Positions 31,503-42,578 are shown, numbered from the stretch's first letter. The stretch is 64,000 nucleotides of DNA from Bacteroidales bacterium (GCA_021108035.1 JAIORQ010000024.1:1-64000); one strand, 5' to 3'. The notes: generated from the letters alone by a model not told the origin. Made by a program: numbers and translations.

Positions 31503-32138
31503 TTATTCTTTATCTTCTTTTTTGTCTTCTGTTTCTTCTTCTTTGTCTGCTTTCTCTTCTTGTTTCACTTCATCTTTAATTTCTTCTTTTGTTTCCTCTT
31601 TTGTTTCTTCAACTTTCACTTCTTCTTGAAGATTCTCTTCTTTTACTTCTTCTTTGGTTTCAACATCATTAATATTTTCTTCAACTTGTTGAGTATCTTC
31701 AATTGTTGTTTCAGTTTTTACTTTCCCTCTGCGTGTTCTTTTTCTTTTTGATTTAGCAGCTTTTTCAGAAAAATAATTCTCATTATAATCTACTAATTCA
31801 ATAATACACATTTCAGCATTATCACCAAGACGATTTCTTGTTTTTAATATTCTTGTATATCCGCCTTCTCTTTCAGCAACTTTTAAAGAAATTTCTCTGA
31901 AAAGTTCAGTAACAGCAGATTTATTTTGTAATCTTTTAAACACCATTCTTCTGGAATGAGTAGTATCCGTTTTAGACCTGTTAATCAAAGGCTCAACAAA
32001 TGATCTTAAAGCTTTAGCCTTTGCAACAGTTGTGTTTATTCTTTTATGCTCAATAAGAGATATTGCCATATTTGATAACATAGCTTTTCTGTGAGCTTTT
32101 TTCCTTCCGAGATGATTAAATTTCTTCCTGTGTCTCAT
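31503..32138 (-). CDS. rplQ: 50S ribosomal protein L17 with long acidic tail
   Basis: A 211-aa protein. Residues 1-~125 are L17 ([49 protein letters not shown]), which lines the exit-tunnel region of the 50S subunit. The last ~70 residues are almost only Glu, Lys, Thr, Asp and Val, a low-complexity charged tail absent from E. coli L17 (~127 aa). Similar but shorter tails occur in other Bacteroidota. It starts 4 bases after the rpoA stop and is the last gene before a strong terminator. Confidence 0.95.
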   Translation of the reverse strand: MRHRKKFNHLGRKKAHRKAMLSNMAISLIEHKRINTTVAKAKALRSFVEPLINRSKTDTTHSRRMVFKRLQNKSAVTELFREISLKVAEREGGYTRILKTRNRLGDNAEMCIIELVDYNENYFSEKAAKSKRKRTRRGKVKTETTIEDTQQVEENINDVETKEEVKEENLQEEVKVEETKEETKEEIKDEVKQEEKADKEEETEDKKEDKE

Positions 32139-32142
32139 TTCT

Positions 32143-33135
32143 TTATTCTTTTTCTAATTTATATTTACTGACGTCCATTCCGAATGAAAGTTCTCTGTTT
32201 GATAACAAATCTTCTATCTCAGTTAAAGATTTTTTACCGAAGTTTCTGAATTTTAATAAATCGTTTCTGTTATATACGACTAATTCGCCAAGAGTATCAA
32301 CATCTGCAGCTTTCAGACAATTTAAAGCTCTAACGGAAAGATCAAGATCTACCAATTGAGTTTTTAATTGTTGACGCATATGCAGTACTTCTTCATCAAA
32401 TTCTTCATTCTCTTTTTTCTCCTCAGATTCAAGAGTTATCTTTTCATCTGAGAATAACATGAAATGATGAATTAAAATTGTAGCAGCTTCTTTTAAAGCT
32501 TCTTTAGGATATATCGACCCGTCAGTATCAATATTAAAAATCAGTTTTTCATAGTCAGTTTTCTGTCCGACACGATAATTCTCAATACTGTATTTTACAT
32601 TCTTAATGGGTGTAAAAATTGAATCAACGGCAATTAAGCCAATATCACTTGTGTCAATATCATGATCGTCTGCAGAAACATATCCTCTTCCTTTATCTAT
32701 TGTCATTTCAATCTGCAGTCTTACATCTTTTTCCATATTACAGATAACCATATCGGGATTCAATACTTCAAAATCAGACATGTAATCATTTATATCACCG
32801 GCAGTAAATTTTGATTTTCCGGAAATACTTATCACAATTCTTTCGTGATCTGATTCTTCAACAAGCTGTTTGAATCTAACCTGTTTTAAATTCAGTATCA
32901 TTTGCGGTACATCCTCAATTACTCCTGTTATAGTAGAAAACTCATGTTCTACACCTTCAATTTTCAAAGATGTGATTGTGTATCCTTCAAGAGATGATAA
33001 TAATATCCTTCTTAAAGCATTCCCAATAGTTATACCATAACCCGGTTCAAGCGGACGAAATTCAAACTGTCCTGAAAATTCATCCTGTTCAATCATTAAA
33101 ACCTTATCCGGTTTTTGGAAGTTTAAAATAGCCAT
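32143..33135 (-). CDS. rpoA: RNA polymerase alpha subunit
   Basis: A 330-aa protein of normal length. The N-terminal assembly domain (~1-230) shows [21 protein letters not shown], the dimerisation helix. The C-terminal domain (~255-325) shows the helix-hairpin-helix DNA/UP-element contact region ([35 protein letters not shown]). The linker is Glu-rich. It lies between rpsD and rplQ as in most bacteria. Confidence 0.98.
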   Translation of the reverse strand: MAILNFQKPDKVLMIEQDEFSGQFEFRPLEPGYGITIGNALRRILLSSLEGYTITSLKIEGVEHEFSTITGVIEDVPQMILNLKQVRFKQLVEESDHERIVISISGKSKFTAGDINDYMSDFEVLNPDMVICNMEKDVRLQIEMTIDKGRGYVSADDHDIDTSDIGLIAVDSIFTPIKNVKYSIENYRVGQKTDYEKLIFNIDTDGSIYPKEALKEAATILIHHFMLFSDEKITLESEEKKENEEFDEEVLHMRQQLKTQLVDLDLSVRALNCLKAADVDTLGELVVYNRNDLLKFRNFGKKSLTEIEDLLSNRELSFGMDVSKYKLEKE

Positions 33136-33149
33136 AAATAAAATGTTTA

Positions 33150-33758
33150 CTATTTTGAATATAATTCAACAATTAATTGTTCTTTAATGTTCTCCGGAAT
33201 ATCTTCACGTTCAGGAATATTAACAAATTTGCCTTTTAATGAATCATCATCCCACTCTATCCATGAGTATCTTGTATGAGAGCCTTTTGATAAGGAATCA
33301 GAAATTACTTCAAGAGATTTTGATTTTTCTCTGACACCAATAATATCACCCGGTTTTAAGATATAAGAAGGAATATTAACAACTTCACCGTTAACAGTAA
33401 TGTGTCTGTGTGAAACAATTTGCCTTGCAGATGCTCGTGAAGGAGAAATTCCAACTCTAAACACAACATTATCTAAACGAGATTCGAGCAGTTGAAGAAA
33501 TACTTCACCGGTAATTCCTTTACTCGAAGAAGCTTTTTTAAACAAATTATAGAATTGTTTTTCCAATAATCCGTATATATATTTAGCTTTTTGCTTTTCT
33601 TTTAATTGAATACCGTATTCTGAAACTTTTCTTCTTCTTTTGTTTGGTCCGTGCTGTCCCGGAGGATAATTTTTCTTTTCAAAAGCTTTATCAGAACCAA
33701 AAATCGGCGAACCGAATTTCCTTGCTATTTTAGTTTGTGGGCCTCTGTATCTTGCCAT
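33150..33758 (-). CDS. rpsD: 30S ribosomal protein S4
   Basis: A 202-aa primary-binding protein of 16S rRNA. The N-terminus ([23 protein letters not shown]) lacks the zinc-binding cysteines of some S4 proteins. The S4 RNA-binding domain reads [20 protein letters not shown] followed by SHRHITVNG. It is also a known translational regulator of alpha operons in other bacteria; no regulatory pseudoknot was identified here. Confidence 0.97.
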   Translation of the reverse strand: MARYRGPQTKIARKFGSPIFGSDKAFEKKNYPPGQHGPNKRRRKVSEYGIQLKEKQKAKYIYGLLEKQFYNLFKKASSSKGITGEVFLQLLESRLDNVVFRVGISPSRASARQIVSHRHITVNGEVVNIPSYILKPGDIIGVREKSKSLEVISDSLSKGSHTRYSWIEWDDDSLKGKFVNIPEREDIPENIKEQLIVELYSK

Positions 33759-33784
33759 TATATATTATTTTTCTATTTTAAAAA

Positions 33785-34177
33785 TTAAACTCTTCTTCTT
33801 TTAGGAGGTCTGCAACCGTTGTGAGGTATAGGTGTTATATCCTGAATTTCAGTTACCATAATACCTGCTGAATGAATTGCTCTGATAGCAGCTTCCCTTC
33901 CGTTTCCCGGACCTTTAACATAAACCTTTACTCTTCTTAAGCCTAATTCATGAGCTACTTTTGCACAATCTTCAGCAGCTGTTTGAGCAGCATAAGGAGT
34001 ATTTTTTTTAGATCCTCTGAACCCCATTTTACCGGCAGATGACCATGAAATTACCTGTCCGGTATTATTTGCAAGAGTTATAATAATATTGTTGAAAGAT
34101 GAGTGAATATGAGCTTGTCCTGCAGCTTCAACAATAACTTTTCTTTTCTTAGTTTGTTTTGTACTTTTCTTTGCCAT
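33785..34177 (-). CDS. rpsK: 30S ribosomal protein S11
   Basis: A 130-aa platform protein. Recognised by [34 protein letters not shown] and the C-terminus [18 protein letters not shown]. Position rpsM-rpsK-rpsD is canonical; the gap to rpsM is 24 bases. Confidence 0.98.
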   Translation of the reverse strand: MAKKSTKQTKKRKVIVEAAGQAHIHSSFNNIIITLANNTGQVISWSSAGKMGFRGSKKNTPYAAQTAAEDCAKVAHELGLRRVKVYVKGPGNGREAAIRAIHSAGIMVTEIQDITPIPHNGCRPPKRRRV

Positions 34178-34201
34178 AATAAAGAATGATAAACTTAATT
34201 A

Positions 34202-34552
34202 TTAAAATACTCGTCTGATTTTACGTGTACGTGCATTATTTTTAGTTTTTTGACCTCTTACCGGTAAACCAATTCTGTGACGTATTCCTCGATAACAACC
34301 AATATCTCTGAGGCGTTTAATGTTCATTTGCTTTTCTGATCGAAGCTCTCCTTCAATTTTGAAATTCTCTATAATAATATTACGGATATTACCTCTTTGT
34401 TCATCAGTCCAATCTTTTACTCTAACATTCTTGTCAACATTAGCCTGTTCGAGTATTTTTTGAGCTGTCGTTTTTCCAACTCCGTAAATATATGTTAAAG
34501 ATATTTCTCCCCTTTTATTGTCCGGTATATCTACACCTGCTATTCTAGCCAT
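34202..34552 (-). CDS. rpsM: 30S ribosomal protein S13
   Basis: A 116-aa head protein that contacts the P-site tRNA and L5. It has the IAGVDIP start, the helix-two-turns-helix [12 protein letters not shown] and the basic tail [20 protein letters not shown]. It follows rpmJ by 17 bases. Confidence 0.98.
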   Translation of the reverse strand: MARIAGVDIPDNKRGEISLTYIYGVGKTTAQKILEQANVDKNVRVKDWTDEQRGNIRNIIIENFKIEGELRSEKQMNIKRLRDIGCYRGIRHRIGLPVRGQKTKNNARTRKIRRVF

Positions 34553-34569
34553 AATTAAAATTTTATAAA

Positions 34570-34686
34570 TTAACCTTGTCTTTGTTTAAATCTGGGATTT
34601 TTTTTATTAATCACATAAAGCCTCCCTTTCCTCCTGACAATCTTACAATCAGCACTTCTCTTTTTAACTGATGCTCTAACTTTCAT
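34570..34686 (-). CDS. rpmJ: 50S ribosomal protein L36, zinc-less form
   Basis: A 38-aa protein read from the ATG at 34686: [20 protein letters not shown], then [18 protein letters not shown]. Of the four zinc ligands (C-C-C-H) of the classical form only one Cys remains, so it is the C-minus version typical of Bacteroidota. It sits between infA and rpsM as expected. The 100-base gap to infA shows no gene. Confidence 0.95.
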   Translation of the reverse strand: MKVRASVKKRSADCKIVRRKGRLYVINKKNPRFKQRQG

Positions 34687-34786
34687 CTGTCTGTATTTTA
34701 TTTTATTTTTATTTATCAGATGGAACTCGCCATAATAGTCATTCCCTTGTATGATAAAGGTTTTATACCGGCTCGTTTCATTTTTT

Positions 34787-35008
34787 CTAATTTTTATATC
34801 TGTATTTTATTCTGCCTTTAGTTAAATCATACGGCGACATTTCAACCTTCACTTTATCTCCGGGCAAAATACGAATATAATGCATCCTCATTTTTCCTGC
34901 TATATGTGCAGTAATAATGTGCCCGTTTTCGAGTTCAACTCTGAACATTGCATTTGATAATGCTTCTTTTACAATACCGTCCTGTTCAATTGATGGTTGT
35001 TTGGCCAT
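34787..35008 (-). CDS. infA: Translation initiation factor IF-1
   Basis: A 73-aa S1/OB-fold protein ([59 protein letters not shown]) that binds the 30S A site with IF-2 and IF-3. It follows secY by 11 bases; the map gene often found between them in Bacteroides is absent here. Confidence 0.98.
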   Translation of the reverse strand: MAKQPSIEQDGIVKEALSNAMFRVELENGHIITAHIAGKMRMHYIRILPGDKVKVEMSPYDLTKGRIKYRYKN

Positions 35009-35019
35009 ATAAATTTAAT

Positions 35020-36366
35020 TTACATTGATATTTGTGATGCTCCTGCCCTGCCTGCTATTCTGCCGGATTTGGTAAGACCATCATAATGTCTCATTAATAA
35101 ATGACTTTCAATATGTTGTAAAGTATCCAGAACAACACCTACTAATATTAACAATGATGTTCCGCCATAAAAATATGCAAACTGATTATTTACCCCTCCT
35201 ATCATTGCAAACGCAGGTAATATTGAAATCAGAGCTAAGAAAACAGACCCCGGGAATGTTATTCTTGACATAATTTCATCTAAATGTTCAATAGTTTTTC
35301 TACCCGGTTTTATACCCGGAATAAACCCGCCGTTTTTCTTCATATCTTCTGCCATTTGAGTTGGATTTACAGTGATTGCTGTATAGAAATATGTAAAAAC
35401 AATAACCAGCAATCCATAAACAAAATTGTACCAAAATCCTGTAATATCAGAAAAAGAAGCAGCAATTGAATTTGTAGTTTCAGTATCAAAACGTGTTAAC
35501 ATCATCGGTAAAAACATTAATGCTTGTGCAAAAATAATCGGCATCACACCGGCAGCATTAACTTTTAACGGTATATATTGTCTGACTCCCCCATATTGTT
35601 TATTCCCGACAATTCTTTTCGCATACTGAACAGGTACTCTTCTTACTGCTTGTACTAAAGCAATTGAAGCAACAAACACTAAGAATAGGATTAACATTTC
35701 AACAATGAAAGCAATTAAACCTCCACCTCCTGAACCTAATTTAGAAACAAGCTCAGCAGCAAATGATTGTGGCAATCTTGCAATAATACCAATCATAATC
35801 AATAAAGATATACCGTTACCAATTCCTTTATCAGTAATTTTTTCACCCAACCACATAATGAACATAGTACCTGCTACCATTAAAATAATAGCTGAGAACC
35901 AGAACAAATCCTGACTATGCATAATAAATGCTTCAGCAGGTAACTGGTATTTAAGATTTGCTAAATAAGCAGGTGCTTGAAATCCTGTTATTAAAATAGT
36001 TAAGTATCTGGTAATTTGATTTATTTTTTTTCTTCCGCTTTCTCCTTCACGCTGTAAACGTTGGAAATACGGAACTGCCATTCCTAACAATTGAATAACA
36101 ATAGATGCTGATATATAAGGCATGATACCGAGTGCAAAAATTGATGCATTTGCAAAAGCACCGCCTGAAAACATATTAATCAAAGCTATGATTCCACCTT
36201 CACTTGCTTGTTGTTGAAAAGCTGTAATCTCATGGGGATCTACTCCAGGCAATACAACATGTGCCCCTAATCTGTATATTAAAATTAGTCCGAGAGTTGC
36301 AAGAATTTTGTTCCTAAGATCCTCAATTGCAATGATGTTCTTTATTGTCTGAATAAATTTCTTCAT
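35020..36366 (-). CDS. secY: Protein translocase subunit SecY
   Basis: A 448-aa channel subunit of the Sec translocon with ten predicted membrane helices. Family motifs are TLGLILIYRLGAHVVLPGVD, GIMPYISASIVIQL, GLLIVFTYFYTAITVNP-like sequence and the C-terminal loop GLTKSGRIAGRAG. It is co-transcribed with rplO (5-base gap), as in most spc operons. Confidence 0.98.
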   Translation of the reverse strand: MKKFIQTIKNIIAIEDLRNKILATLGLILIYRLGAHVVLPGVDPHEITAFQQQASEGGIIALINMFSGGAFANASIFALGIMPYISASIVIQLLGMAVPYFQRLQREGESGRKKINQITRYLTILITGFQAPAYLANLKYQLPAEAFIMHSQDLFWFSAIILMVAGTMFIMWLGEKITDKGIGNGISLLIMIGIIARLPQSFAAELVSKLGSGGGGLIAFIVEMLILFLVFVASIALVQAVRRVPVQYAKRIVGNKQYGGVRQYIPLKVNAAGVMPIIFAQALMFLPMMLTRFDTETTNSIAASFSDITGFWYNFVYGLLVIVFTYFYTAITVNPTQMAEDMKKNGGFIPGIKPGRKTIEHLDEIMSRITFPGSVFLALISILPAFAMIGGVNNQFAYFYGGTSLLILVGVVLDTLQHIESHLLMRHYDGLTKSGRIAGRAGASQISM

Positions 36367-36371
36367 TAATT

Positions 36372-36821
36372 TTAAATTTTTTCTGCTTTACCACCTGCTT
36401 TTTCAATAGCTTCAACAGCCGATTTAGAAAATGCATGTGCTTTTACTTCAATTTTTGCAGTTAGTTCTCCGTTTGCAAGAATTTTAACTAAATCATTTTT
36501 TTGAATAAACCCTGCATTTTTAAGAGTATCAATATCAATAGATGTTATTGATTTATCTTTTGCAAGTTTTTCAAGAATATCAATATTAATAGCTTTATAT
36601 TCTATTCTGTTGATATTTCTGAATCCAAATTTAGGCAAACGTCTGTGTATAGGCATTTGTCCTCCTTCGAAACCGAATCTTCGAGAGTATCCTGAGCGTG
36701 ATTTTTGCCCTTTATGACCTCTTGTTGCGGTACGTCCTTTACCTGAACCAATACCTCTTGCAATTCTTTTTCTCTTCTTAACTGAACCTTTAGCAGGTTT
36801 TAAATTACTTAAATCCATCAT
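36372..36821 (-). CDS. rplO: 50S ribosomal protein L15
   Basis: A 149-aa protein with the Gly/Arg-rich N-terminal extension that threads into 23S rRNA (KKRKRIARGIGSGKGRTATR, GHKGQKSRSG) and the C-terminal globular part ending AVEAIEKAGGKAE. A late-assembly 50S protein. Confidence 0.97.
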   Translation of the reverse strand: MMDLSNLKPAKGSVKKRKRIARGIGSGKGRTATRGHKGQKSRSGYSRRFGFEGGQMPIHRRLPKFGFRNINRIEYKAINIDILEKLAKDKSITSIDIDTLKNAGFIQKNDLVKILANGELTAKIEVKAHAFSKSAVEAIEKAGGKAEKI

Positions 36822-36839
36822 TAATTATTTCAGGTATAT

Positions 36840-37022
36840 TTATTTTACTTTCTCTACACTCACAAGATGTAAAACTTTTCTTACCATCCCGTTAATTTGC
36901 TCATTTTCAGTATGCTCTGCAACACTGTCAATTTTTCTTAATCTGAGTGCTTGTAATGTAGCCTTTTGCCTTTGTGTTGCACCTATACTACTTTTCTTTT
37001 GTGTAATTCTTATCTTTGCCAT
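36840..37022 (-). CDS. rpmD: 50S ribosomal protein L30
   Basis: A 60-aa protein: AKIRITQKKSSIGATQRQKA and TLQALRLRKIDSVAEH are the L30 signature. It lies between rpsE and rplO in the canonical spc order. Confidence 0.97.
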   Translation of the reverse strand: MAKIRITQKKSSIGATQRQKATLQALRLRKIDSVAEHTENEQINGMVRKVLHLVSVEKVK

Positions 37023-37033
37023 ATTGTCAATAT

Positions 37034-37552
37034 CTATCCGTTAAAAACTTTATCAACAGTAACTCCTCTGTGCTGAGAAACTGTGTACGCATCTCTCATA
37101 GATAATAAAGCATTCATAGTAGCTTTTACAAGATTATGCGGATTTGAAGAACCTTTAGATTTTGCTAAAACGTCTTTTACTCCGGCGCTTTCTAAAACTG
37201 CACGCATCGCACCACCTGCTTTAACACCTGTACCATGAGAAGCAGGAATCATAAGAACATCAGCTCCACCATATTTTGCAGTCTGCTTATGAGGAATTGT
37301 ACCGTTTATAACAGGAACTTTGACTAAACTTTTCTTTGCATCTTCAATGCCTTTTTGAATAGCAGTTGCAACTTCGCCTGCTTTACCAAGTCCGTAACCG
37401 ACAATGCCGTTTTCATTTCCGACAACAACAATAGCTGCAAAACTGAATGTTCTGCCACCTTTTGTTACTTTGGTAACTCTCTTAATAGCAACTAATCTGT
37501 CTTTAAGTTCAATATCAGTATTTCTGACTTGCTTTTCTTTACCTTTTGACAT
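37034..37552 (-). CDS. rpsE: 30S ribosomal protein S5
   Basis: A 172-aa protein at the mRNA entry channel. The double-stranded-RNA-binding-like N-domain ([41 protein letters not shown]) precedes the C-domain ([36 protein letters not shown]). The loop region linked to spectinomycin binding appears intact. Confidence 0.97.
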   Translation of the reverse strand: MSKGKEKQVRNTDIELKDRLVAIKRVTKVTKGGRTFSFAAIVVVGNENGIVGYGLGKAGEVATAIQKGIEDAKKSLVKVPVINGTIPHKQTAKYGGADVLMIPASHGTGVKAGGAMRAVLESAGVKDVLAKSKGSSNPHNLVKATMNALLSMRDAYTVSQHRGVTVDKVFNG

Positions 37553-37558
37553 AATTTC

Positions 37559-37918
37559 TTAAAATTTGAGTCCTTCTTTTCGGGCAGCTTCTGCTAATGC
37601 TTTAACTCTGCCGTGATATAAATAACCGCTTCTGTCGAATAAGACAGATGTAATTTTTTTCTCTTTTGCTTTTCCTGCAATTTTCTTACCTACCAATCCT
37701 GCCACTTCAATTTTATTAACAATATTTTTTTCAGTAATGTCTTTTTCTTTTGATGATGCAGAAATTATAGTTTCTGAAGTAACATCATTAACTAACTGTA
37801 CATAAATATGTTTATTACTTCTGAAAACTGATAATCTTGGGATTTCAGCAGTACCGTTTATTTTTTTTCTGATACGTTTTTTAATTCGTATTCTCCTTTC
37901 TCTCTTTGATAAAGCCAT
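37559..37918 (-). CDS. rplR: 50S ribosomal protein L18
   Basis: A 119-aa 5S rRNA-binding protein ([52 protein letters not shown]). The 61-base gap to rplF contains a TTAGATTTT tandem repeat (37925-37950). Confidence 0.97.
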   Translation of the reverse strand: MALSKRERRIRIKKRIRKKINGTAEIPRLSVFRSNKHIYVQLVNDVTSETIISASSKEKDITEKNIVNKIEVAGLVGKKIAGKAKEKKITSVLFDRSGYLYHGRVKALAEAARKEGLKF

Positions 37919-37924
37919 AATTAA

Positions 37925-37950
37925 TTTTAGATTTTAGATTTTAGATTTTT
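37925..37950. repeat. Three-copy tandem repeat TTAGATTTT
   Basis: Nine-base unit repeated about three times in the rplF-rplR gap. Probably slippage-derived and the only simple repeat in the spc part. Confidence 0.6.
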
Positions 37951-37979
37951 GCTTCTAAAATTTATATTCTTATTTCCTG

Positions 37980-38534
37980 TTACTCAGCAGCAGCCTTTCC
38001 GACTTTTTTCCTTACGTATTCATCTATATATCTGATACCTTTTCCTTTATATGGTTCAGGTTTTCTGAATGATCTTACTTTTGCCGCTACTTGACCTAAT
38101 AATTGTTTGTCGAAACTTTTTAAAGTAATAAATGCATTTTGTCTTTTTTCTTGTTGAACTTCAGCTATAACTTCTATAGGCATCTCAAATACAATAGGAT
38201 GAGAATAACCTACATGCAGTTCTAACAATTTTCCTTTAGTTTCAGCTCGGTATCCGACACCAATTACTTCCAATTTTTTTTCAAAGCCTGCAGAAACTCC
38301 CGCAACCATATTGTAAATTAAAACTCTTGATAAACCATGAAAAGATTTATGAGTTTTTGAATCTGACATACGAGTTACAATAACTTCTGTTCCGTTAATC
38401 TCAATTTTAATATCTTTATTAATTTTTTGAGATAATTCACCCAGTTTACCTTTTACTGTAACAACATTTTTGTCTGAAACATCAATTTTTACACCGTCAG
38501 GTATACTTATCGGTAATTTTCCTATTCGTGACAT
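37980..38534 (-). CDS. rplF: 50S ribosomal protein L6
   Basis: A 184-aa protein with two homologous L6 domains: MSRIGKLPISIPDGVKI at the start, VGVGYRAETKGKLLELHVGYSH-like sequence in the middle and the signature RKPEPYKGKGIRYIDEYVR near the end. Located near the sarcin-ricin loop and factor-binding site. Confidence 0.98.
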   Translation of the reverse strand: MSRIGKLPISIPDGVKIDVSDKNVVTVKGKLGELSQKINKDIKIEINGTEVIVTRMSDSKTHKSFHGLSRVLIYNMVAGVSAGFEKKLEVIGVGYRAETKGKLLELHVGYSHPIVFEMPIEVIAEVQQEKRQNAFITLKSFDKQLLGQVAAKVRSFRKPEPYKGKGIRYIDEYVRKKVGKAAAE

Positions 38535-38556
38535 ATCTGATTTCTTTTCCTTCTAA

Positions 38557-38955
38557 TTAATATACATAACATAATACTTCACCGCCAACTTTTTGTCTTG
38601 TAGCATCTTTATTTGTCATTACGCCATTTGAAGTAGATATTATTGCAATTCCTAATCCGTTAAGAACTCTGGGCATATCAACGGCAGACGTATATTTTCT
38701 TAAACCGGGTGTACTAATTCTTTCTAATTTAGTAAATGCCGGAGTCTTTGTTTTGGGATGATACTTAAGAGCAATTTTTATTTTACCCTGTTTATTATCA
38801 TCTTCAAATTTATAACTAAGAATATAACCTTGTTCAAATAATATTTTAGTTATACCTTTCTTTAAGTTTGAAGCCGGTATCTCAACAACTTTATGTTTTG
38901 CCATTACGGCATTTCTTATTCTTGTAAGATAATCTGCGACAGTATCTGTAATCAT
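38557..38955 (-). CDS. rpsH: 30S ribosomal protein S8
   Basis: A 132-aa protein ([20 protein letters not shown], and the C-terminal [27 protein letters not shown]). Binds the central domain of 16S rRNA and in E. coli represses the spc operon through an rplE leader structure; none was identified here. Confidence 0.98.
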   Translation of the reverse strand: MITDTVADYLTRIRNAVMAKHKVVEIPASNLKKGITKILFEQGYILSYKFEDDNKQGKIKIALKYHPKTKTPAFTKLERISTPGLRKYTSAVDMPRVLNGLGIAIISTSNGVMTNKDATRQKVGGEVLCYVY

Positions 38956-38977
38956 TTTTTTAAATTTTAATGTTTTT

Positions 38978-39247
38978 TTACCAACTTGCTTTTTTTACAC
39001 CGGGAATCAAACCTTTTGATGCCATCTCTCTGAAAGTTATTCTGCTGATACCAAATTGTCTCATGTATCCTCTGGGTCTTCCGGTAAGACTGCAACGATT
39101 ATGAAGCCTTACTTTTGATGAATTTTTCGGCAATTTTGCTAAGGCTTCCCAGTCACCTTCAGCTTTATATTTTGCTCTTTTTTCAGCGTATTTTTCAACA
39201 AGCTTTTGTCTTTTTCTCTCTCGAGCTTTCATTGATTCTTTAGCCAT
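38978..39247 (-). CDS. rpsN: 30S ribosomal protein S14 (zinc-independent type)
   Basis: An 89-aa long-type S14 ([56 protein letters not shown]) without the CxxC pairs of the short zinc form. Lies 6 bases after rplE. Confidence 0.97.
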   Translation of the reverse strand: MAKESMKARERKRQKLVEKYAEKRAKYKAEGDWEALAKLPKNSSKVRLHNRCSLTGRPRGYMRQFGISRITFREMASKGLIPGVKKASW

Positions 39248-39253
39248 TCTCTT

Positions 39254-39802
39254 TTATTTTTTAAACGGAAAACCAAATTGTTTTAATAATGCATAACCTT
39301 CTTCATCAGTATTTGCAGATGTTACAAATGTTATGTTCATTCCTAAAATTTTATCAATTTTATCTAATTCAATTTCAGGAAAAATAAATTGCTCTTCAAT
39401 CCCTAATGTATAGTTCCCTCTCCCGTCCAACTTTCCTGAGACGCCTCTGAAGTCTTTAATCCTCGGAATAGCAACAACGAGAAGTTTTTCCAGAAATTCA
39501 TACATTCTGTCTCTTCTTAAAGTTACTTTAACTCCAATGGGCATTCCTTCTCTCAATTTGAAATTAGAGATATTATTTTTTGCATTTCTTTGTATTGCTT
39601 TTTGTCCGGCAATTAAAGTTAATTCTTCTTGTGCCGTATTAATAATTTTTTTATCTGCAACACCTTGTCCTATTCCTTGATTTAAAACAATCTTCTTTAA
39701 TCTGGGAGCTTGCATTACACTACTGTAATTAAATTCCTTTTTTAAAGCAGGAATAATCTCTTCATTAAATTTTTTCTTTAATGTAGGAATTCTCTTTTCC
39801 AT
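39254..39802 (-). CDS. rplE: 50S ribosomal protein L5
   Basis: A 182-aa 5S rRNA-binding protein ([54 protein letters not shown]). Overlaps the rplX stop by 1 base, so translation is coupled. Confidence 0.98.
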   Translation of the reverse strand: MEKRIPTLKKKFNEEIIPALKKEFNYSSVMQAPRLKKIVLNQGIGQGVADKKIINTAQEELTLIAGQKAIQRNAKNNISNFKLREGMPIGVKVTLRRDRMYEFLEKLLVVAIPRIKDFRGVSGKLDGRGNYTLGIEEQFIFPEIELDKIDKILGMNITFVTSANTDEEGYALLKQFGFPFKK

Positions 39803-40131
39803 TACTTAATCTCTTGTTGGTTCTTAGATTTTTTAGAATAACGTACTAATTTACCTTTGTCGTTTAACTTTCTTCCGACTCTGGTTGGTACACCTGTTTC
39901 AGGACATACTACATTTAAATTTGAAATATGAATCGCAGCTTCTTCTTTAATAATACCACCTTCAGGATATTTTGAATTAGGTTTTGTATGTTTAGAAATA
40001 AGATTTACTCCTTCAACAATGGCTCTGTAAGTATCTCTTTTTACTTTAAGAACACGTCCTTTTTTACCTTTATCATTTCCTGATAATACTTGTACGATAT
40101 CCCCTTTCTTTATTTTAATTTTCGTTTGCAT
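39802..40131 (-). CDS. rplX: 50S ribosomal protein L24
   Basis: A 109-aa assembly initiator with the KOW motif ([37 protein letters not shown]). It starts 19 bases after rplN. Confidence 0.97.
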   Translation of the reverse strand: MQTKIKIKKGDIVQVLSGNDKGKKGRVLKVKRDTYRAIVEGVNLISKHTKPNSKYPEGGIIKEEAAIHISNLNVVCPETGVPTRVGRKLNDKGKLVRYSKKSKNQQEIK

Positions 40132-40150
40132 CAGAATAGTATTTTTTCAA

Positions 40151-40516
40151 TTATAAAACTTCAGGAGCGAGTGAAATTATTTTCATATTCGTTTTTCTTA
40201 ACTCTCTCGGAATAGGGCCGAAAACACGAGTGCCTCTCATCTCACCGGCAGCATTTAAAAGAACAACAGCATTATCATCAAATCTGATATAGGATCCGTC
40301 TTTTCTTCTAATTTCCTTTTTTGTTCTTACAATAACACCTCTGGTTACTGTCCCTTTCTTTATTTCGCTTGACGGGATTGCACTTTTAACGGTAACAACT
40401 ACTTTATCTCCAATAGATGCATATCGTTTTTTTGTTCCGCCTAATACTCTGATAACCAGCACTTCTTTAGCACCACTATTATCAGCTACATTTATTCTGC
40501 TTTCTTGTTGTATCAT
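40151..40516 (-). CDS. rplN: 50S ribosomal protein L14
   Basis: A 121-aa protein ([48 protein letters not shown]), at the subunit interface. Only 2 bases separate it from rpsQ. Confidence 0.98.
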   Translation of the reverse strand: MIQQESRINVADNSGAKEVLVIRVLGGTKKRYASIGDKVVVTVKSAIPSSEIKKGTVTRGVIVRTKKEIRRKDGSYIRFDDNAVVLLNAAGEMRGTRVFGPIPRELRKTNMKIISLAPEVL

Positions 40517-40518
40517 GA

Positions 40519-40776
40519 TTACTTAGCTCTTTCAATAATTTCAACTAATCTCCATTTTTTTCTTTTACTGATCGGTCTTGTCTCAGCAATTCTTACGGTA
40601 TCACCCATTTTACATGTATCTTCCTCATCGTGAGCAATATACTTTTTGATTTTTGTAATGAACTTACCGTAAACAGGATGCTTAAATCTTCTTCGTACAG
40701 CAACAGTGATAGATTTTTGCATTTTATCACCGGTTACAATACCTATTCTTTCCTTTCTTAGATTTCTTTGTTCCAT
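40519..40776 (-). CDS. rpsQ: 30S ribosomal protein S17
   Basis: An 85-aa OB-fold protein ([60 protein letters not shown]). Confidence 0.98.
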   Translation of the reverse strand: MEQRNLRKERIGIVTGDKMQKSITVAVRRRFKHPVYGKFITKIKKYIAHDEEDTCKMGDTVRIAETRPISKRKKWRLVEIIERAK

Positions 40777-40790
40777 TTTTAATGCTTATC

Positions 40791-40997
40791 TTATTTAGAT
40801 TTATTTTCGTTAATTTCTCTTTGTCTTAACTCTGTTTTTAAACGAGCTATAAATCTTTTTGATTCAGTTATTTGATGAGGATTTTCAAGATCAGAAATTT
40901 TATGATTCATCTTTAAACTGACCTTACTTACTTTCTCATTATCTAATCTTTCCAGAATTTCTTTAGTTGTTAATTCTCTAATTTCAGAATTCTTCAT
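40791..40997 (-). CDS. rpmC: 50S ribosomal protein L29
   Basis: A 68-aa two-helix protein (EIRELTTKEILERLDNEK, NPHQITESKRFIARLKTELR) at the tunnel exit, a docking area for SRP and trigger factor. Confidence 0.97.
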   Translation of the reverse strand: MKNSEIRELTTKEILERLDNEKVSKVSLKMNHKISDLENPHQITESKRFIARLKTELRQREINENKSK

Positions 40998-41008
40998 TGC
41001 TTGTTTTA

Positions 41009-41434
41009 TTATGAATTTTCAATGTAATCTCTACGTACAATAAATTTAGTTTTTACGGGTAATTTTTGTGCGGCAAGTCTCATAGCTTCTTTTGCAATTA
41101 CCTCAGGTACTCCGTCTGCTTCAAACAATATTCTTCCCGGTTTTACTCTTGCAACAAACAATTCAGGTTCACCTTTTCCTTTACCCATCCTTACCTCAGC
41201 AGGTTTTTTAGTTACCGGTTTATCAGGAAAAACTCTGATCCAAATATTACCTTCTCTTTTCATATATCTGGTAACAGCTTGTCTTGCAGCTTCCAGTTGT
41301 CTTCCTGTTACCCAAGCAGTTTCAAGAGATTTTATAGCAAAAGAACCAAACGCAATTGTAGTTCCTCTTGTAGAATTACCTTTCATTCTGCCTTTTTGCT
41401 GCTTTCTGTATTTTGTCTTTTTTGGTTGTAACAT
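41009..41434 (-). CDS. rplP: 50S ribosomal protein L16
   Basis: A 141-aa protein ([60 protein letters not shown]) that positions the A-site tRNA elbow. The 38-base gap to rpsC is the largest in this part of the S10 run. Confidence 0.98.
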   Translation of the reverse strand: MLQPKKTKYRKQQKGRMKGNSTRGTTIAFGSFAIKSLETAWVTGRQLEAARQAVTRYMKREGNIWIRVFPDKPVTKKPAEVRMGKGKGEPELFVARVKPGRILFEADGVPEVIAKEAMRLAAQKLPVKTKFIVRRDYIENS

Positions 41435-41472
41435 TTTTCTTGTTTATTATAATAAAATATATTAATTCTATT

Positions 41473-42177
41473 TTATTTTCTTCTTCCGGTTCTTTTATTT
41501 GGTCTGTGTTTTGTTTTAGGTTTTGTAAAATCAGGAGTAAGATCTTGTTTTCCGAATTTTTCACCTCTGCAAATCCAAACTTTAACTCCGACTAAACCAA
41601 CTTTTGTTAAAGCTTCAGCAATATGATAATCAATATCTGCACGTAAAGTATGTAAAGGCGTTCTACCTTCTTTATACATTTCGTTTCTGGCCATTTCAGC
41701 TCCGTTCAGCCTACCTGAAACCATAACTTTAATTCCTTCAGCACCCATTCTCATTGAAGAAGAAATTGCCATTTTTACAGCACGCCTGTATGCAATGTTA
41801 CCTTCTATTTGCTTTGCAATATTTTCAGCAACAATAACTGCATCTAATTCAGGTTTTTTTATTTCAAAAATATTAATTTGAATATCTTTCCCTCCTGTTA
41901 TCTTTTTTAATTCTTCTTTTAATTTATCAACTTCCTGACCTCCTTTACCAATAATAATTCCCGGTCTTGAAGTTGTTATTGTAACAGTAATTAGTTTTAA
42001 AGTTCTGTCAATAATTATTCTTGATATACCTGCTTTAGCTAAACGAGTTTGGAGATATTTTCTTATTTTACTGTCTTCTTTGATCTTATCTGCATATTTA
42101 TCACCACCGAACCAGTTTGAGTCCCAACCTCTGATAATACCTAATCTGTTACTTATCGGATTTATTTTTTGTCCCAT
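41473..42177 (-). CDS. rpsC: 30S ribosomal protein S3
   Basis: A 234-aa protein of the mRNA entry site with a KH domain ([20 protein letters not shown]) and C-terminal S3 domain ([40 protein letters not shown]). Basic tail [10 protein letters not shown]. Its start overlaps the rplV stop by 1 base. Confidence 0.98.
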   Translation of the reverse strand: MGQKINPISNRLGIIRGWDSNWFGGDKYADKIKEDSKIRKYLQTRLAKAGISRIIIDRTLKLITVTITTSRPGIIIGKGGQEVDKLKEELKKITGGKDIQINIFEIKKPELDAVIVAENIAKQIEGNIAYRRAVKMAISSSMRMGAEGIKVMVSGRLNGAEMARNEMYKEGRTPLHTLRADIDYHIAEALTKVGLVGVKVWICRGEKFGKQDLTPDFTKPKTKHRPNKRTGRRK

Positions 42178-42578
42178 TATAATTTTTCTTTACTGTCAAT
42201 AAATAAAGTTACGTGATTTGACCGCTTTCTTATTCTGTGTGCTCTACCCTGCGGTGCAGGTCTGTATCTTTTAAGCATTCCTGCCGAATCAACACGTATT
42301 TCTTTTATAAAAAGATAATGATCTTCAGGTTTTTTACCTTCATTTTTATTTTCCCAATTAGCAATTGCAGATTTTAATAATTTTTCTAATCTGCCTGAAG
42401 CTTCTTTCGGATTATATTTCAAAATATCAAGAGCTTTCAAAATTTCTTCACCTCGAATTAAATCAGCAACCAATCTCATTTTTCTGGGAGAGGTCGGACA
42501 ATTTCTAAGAATCGCAAAATATTGATTCTTTTTTGCTTCCTTAATTTGTTCTGCTCTTTGTTTTTTACGTGCACTCAT
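42177..42578 (-). CDS. rplV: 50S ribosomal protein L22
   Basis: A 133-aa protein with the globular part ([20 protein letters not shown]) and the beta-hairpin/tail lining the exit tunnel ([20 protein letters not shown]). One-base overlaps with rpsS upstream and rpsC downstream. Confidence 0.98.
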   Translation of the reverse strand: MSARKKQRAEQIKEAKKNQYFAILRNCPTSPRKMRLVADLIRGEEILKALDILKYNPKEASGRLEKLLKSAIANWENKNEGKKPEDHYLFIKEIRVDSAGMLKRYRPAPQGRAHRIRKRSNHVTLFIDSKEKL

